6,073 bases of DNA from Candidatus Aenigmatarchaeota archaeon (lineage in GTDB: Archaea; Aenigmatarchaeota; Aenigmatarchaeia; CG10238-14), in contig JAPLUX010000070.1 of the NCBI GenBank assembly GCA_026397455.1, forward strand, positions 1 to 6,073. Direction: 5' to 3'. Made by a program: the position numbers and the translations under genes. The stretch's first letter is position 1; each line of letters begins with the position of its first letter. Positions 5,358-6,073 of this stretch are shown here, piece by piece. A model generated the notes under the pieces. That model had not been told where the DNA came from. It worked only from the letters and a program-made list of their open reading frames with translations, and did no database searches.

Positions 5358-5721
5358 ATTCTGGTTTTCCAAGACTCCATCGTTTTGATTCAAGTGAATC
5401 CATTTTCTCTTTCACATAGCTTCCCTGGTGCCAGAAAATATCTGGTCTATATCTGGCGTCTGTTATTCCTAAGATGATGGCATTAGCATTATCAACCATG
5501 TGCATGGGTATCCACCGCCTCTCTTCGTCTAAACTGGGGAATTTTTTATGGAACTCACCAATAATATTTAAATTCATAATATCTTGCACCCGTGTAAGGA
5601 CGTGCAATTTTTCAGTTTTACAGGTAATTCTTTTTTCAAAGTCTTCAATATCATTGCAATCTTCATAGAACTTATCCGCAAAAAAATGATATGTGTCTTC
5701 GTTTAATTTTAATTCTTTCAT
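5356..5721 (-). CDS. Uncharacterised 121-residue protein, NDT/TIR-like motif possible
   Basis: Unknown function. The ATG at 5721 is preceded by GGGCGAT with a five-base spacer, a one-mismatch fit to the GGTGAT core, which decides the start. The N-terminal half is helical and charged with a C22-x11-C34 pair. Residues 71-101 read as a helix (IPMHMVDNANA), a strand (AIILGIT) and then DARYRPDIFWHQG. That order recalls the 'ADxxIxDLTxxRPNVxYExG' signature of nucleoside 2-deoxyribosyltransferase and TIR-like nucleotide-binding domains. The glutamate expected in YELG would here be His or Gln, so an active enzyme is doubtful. The protein is shorter than usual members of those families. It follows the gene at 5725-6073 by three bases, and a 59-base gap with a probable promoter lies after it, so it may be the last gene of its transcript. 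Confidence 0.8.
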   Translation of the reverse strand: MKELKLNEDTYHFFADKFYEDCNDIEDFEKRITCKTEKLHVLTRVQDIMNLNIIGEFHKKFPSLDEERRWIPMHMVDNANAIILGITDARYRPDIFWHQGSYVKEKMDSLESKRWSLGKPE

Positions 5722-5724
5722 ATT

Positions 5725-6073
5725 TTATCGCCCTAAAAATACGGGTATTTTTCTTTTTCGTATTTCTGTATGAATATATCTCCTCAATCTGTATTCCTGT
5801 CTTTGGTATGTTTCTGGCTCTATTCCCACTCTCCCCGGTGTTGTCTTCTTTGTTGTCATAATGACGCAATTAGATGCCCTGCGTATCGAGTCACTTATTA
5901 TTGCTTTTTCCTTGTAGTATTCGCTATCATATTTAGCCCAATAGTTTTTGCAGTCTATTCCCCATTGTGGTCGCTTAACCCTATCCAATGTCAAATCCAC
6001 AGCTTCGCCATTGCGAAAGAGATTCATCACAAAATGGAACTGGTCGGGTTTGCCTCCTGCACCCATCCCAACT
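5725..6073 (-). CDS. Uncharacterised alpha/beta protein, 5' end uncertain or truncated
   Basis: Unknown function. The reading frame stays open to the right edge of the window. The first visible ATG is at 6066, giving 113 residues, but only seven bases lie upstream, so the true start may be outside. Numbered from that ATG, the N-terminal part carries GKPDQFHFVMN (residues 6-15) and a Trp-rich patch around 35-43. The C-terminal half reads as a helix (about 54-64), a hydrophobic strand NCVIMTT (66-72), a basic helix (about 88-106) and a terminal strand IPVFLG (107-112). This order resembles half of a Rossmann-like fold such as TIR or MTH538-type proteins, but the similarity is judged by eye and no catalytic motif is secure. 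The stop lies three bases before the next start at 5721, and the end of this gene supplies that gene's ribosome binding site, so the two are probably co-translated. Confidence 0.75.
   Translation of the reverse strand, partial: VGMGAGGKPDQFHFVMNLFRNGEAVDLTLDRVKRPQWGIDCKNYWAKYDSEYYKEKAIISDSIRRASNCVIMTTKKTTPGRVGIEPETYQRQEYRLRRYIHTEIRKRKIPVFLGR

Noticed and set aside
5672..5869. Minus-strand alternative frame of 65 codons across the 5356-5721/5725-6073 junction
   Set aside because: It overlaps two better supported genes in another frame, has a highly Arg/Lys-rich shadow composition and lacks a convincing ribosome binding site.
1..6073. CRISPR arrays, tRNA genes, insertion sequences or long tandem repeats
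   Set aside because: Reading both strands showed no regularly spaced repeats, cloverleaf, terminal inverted repeats or transposase motifs.

Overview
The window is an AT-rich stretch packed with small protein genes that all lie on the minus strand, so transcription runs from high to low coordinates. I count fourteen coding sequences. The first (5725-6073) is cut or nearly cut by the right edge, and the last (1-348) is cut by the left edge. I found no RNA gene, transposase, CRISPR array, integrase, capsid, polymerase or other hallmark gene, and no stretch over 300 bases lacks a gene. Plus-strand open frames are all antisense shadows.

Origin: the layout, with many orphan proteins of roughly 40-230 residues, 2-21 base gaps and 4-20 base overlaps, resembles the accessory or early region of a virus, provirus or large plasmid. 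Three products resemble uncharacterised families I associate mainly with phages and proviruses: a DUF7447-like protein (3428-3748), a protein with a C-terminal PCGF...SRVD domain (3753-4442), and a His/Cys protein with GPKHVAHASDHF and PYVEH motifs (2989-3435). An archaeal host is favoured, though not proven. The multi-cysteine zinc-ribbon protein at 1-348 looks archaeal, several ribosome binding sites match the GGTGAT part of the archaeal anti-Shine-Dalgarno complement, and the only sizeable gap (5297-5355) holds a TATA-like CTTAAATAG placed for a leaderless or nearly leaderless transcript.

Layout, in transcription order: (a) 5356-6073, two genes whose C-terminal parts look like Rossmann-type alpha/beta units, faintly like TIR or nucleoside-deoxyribosyltransferase proteins; (b) a 59-base gap with a palindrome and the putative promoter; (c) 1-5296, a run of twelve closely coupled genes, including a 43-residue gene at 1068-1199 joined to its upstream neighbour by an ATGA overlap.

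Theme: at least four paired-cysteine turns of the type C-x(0-3)-D-[KE]-x-G-x(1-3)-C occur in four separate products (4834-5076, 5069-5296, 2425-2982, 2989-3435), beside other Cys pairs and an 11-cysteine zinc-ribbon protein. The run may therefore encode small metal-binding or thiol-bearing proteins. Their functions cannot be assigned from sequence alone, and the window should be read as a cassette of unknowns.
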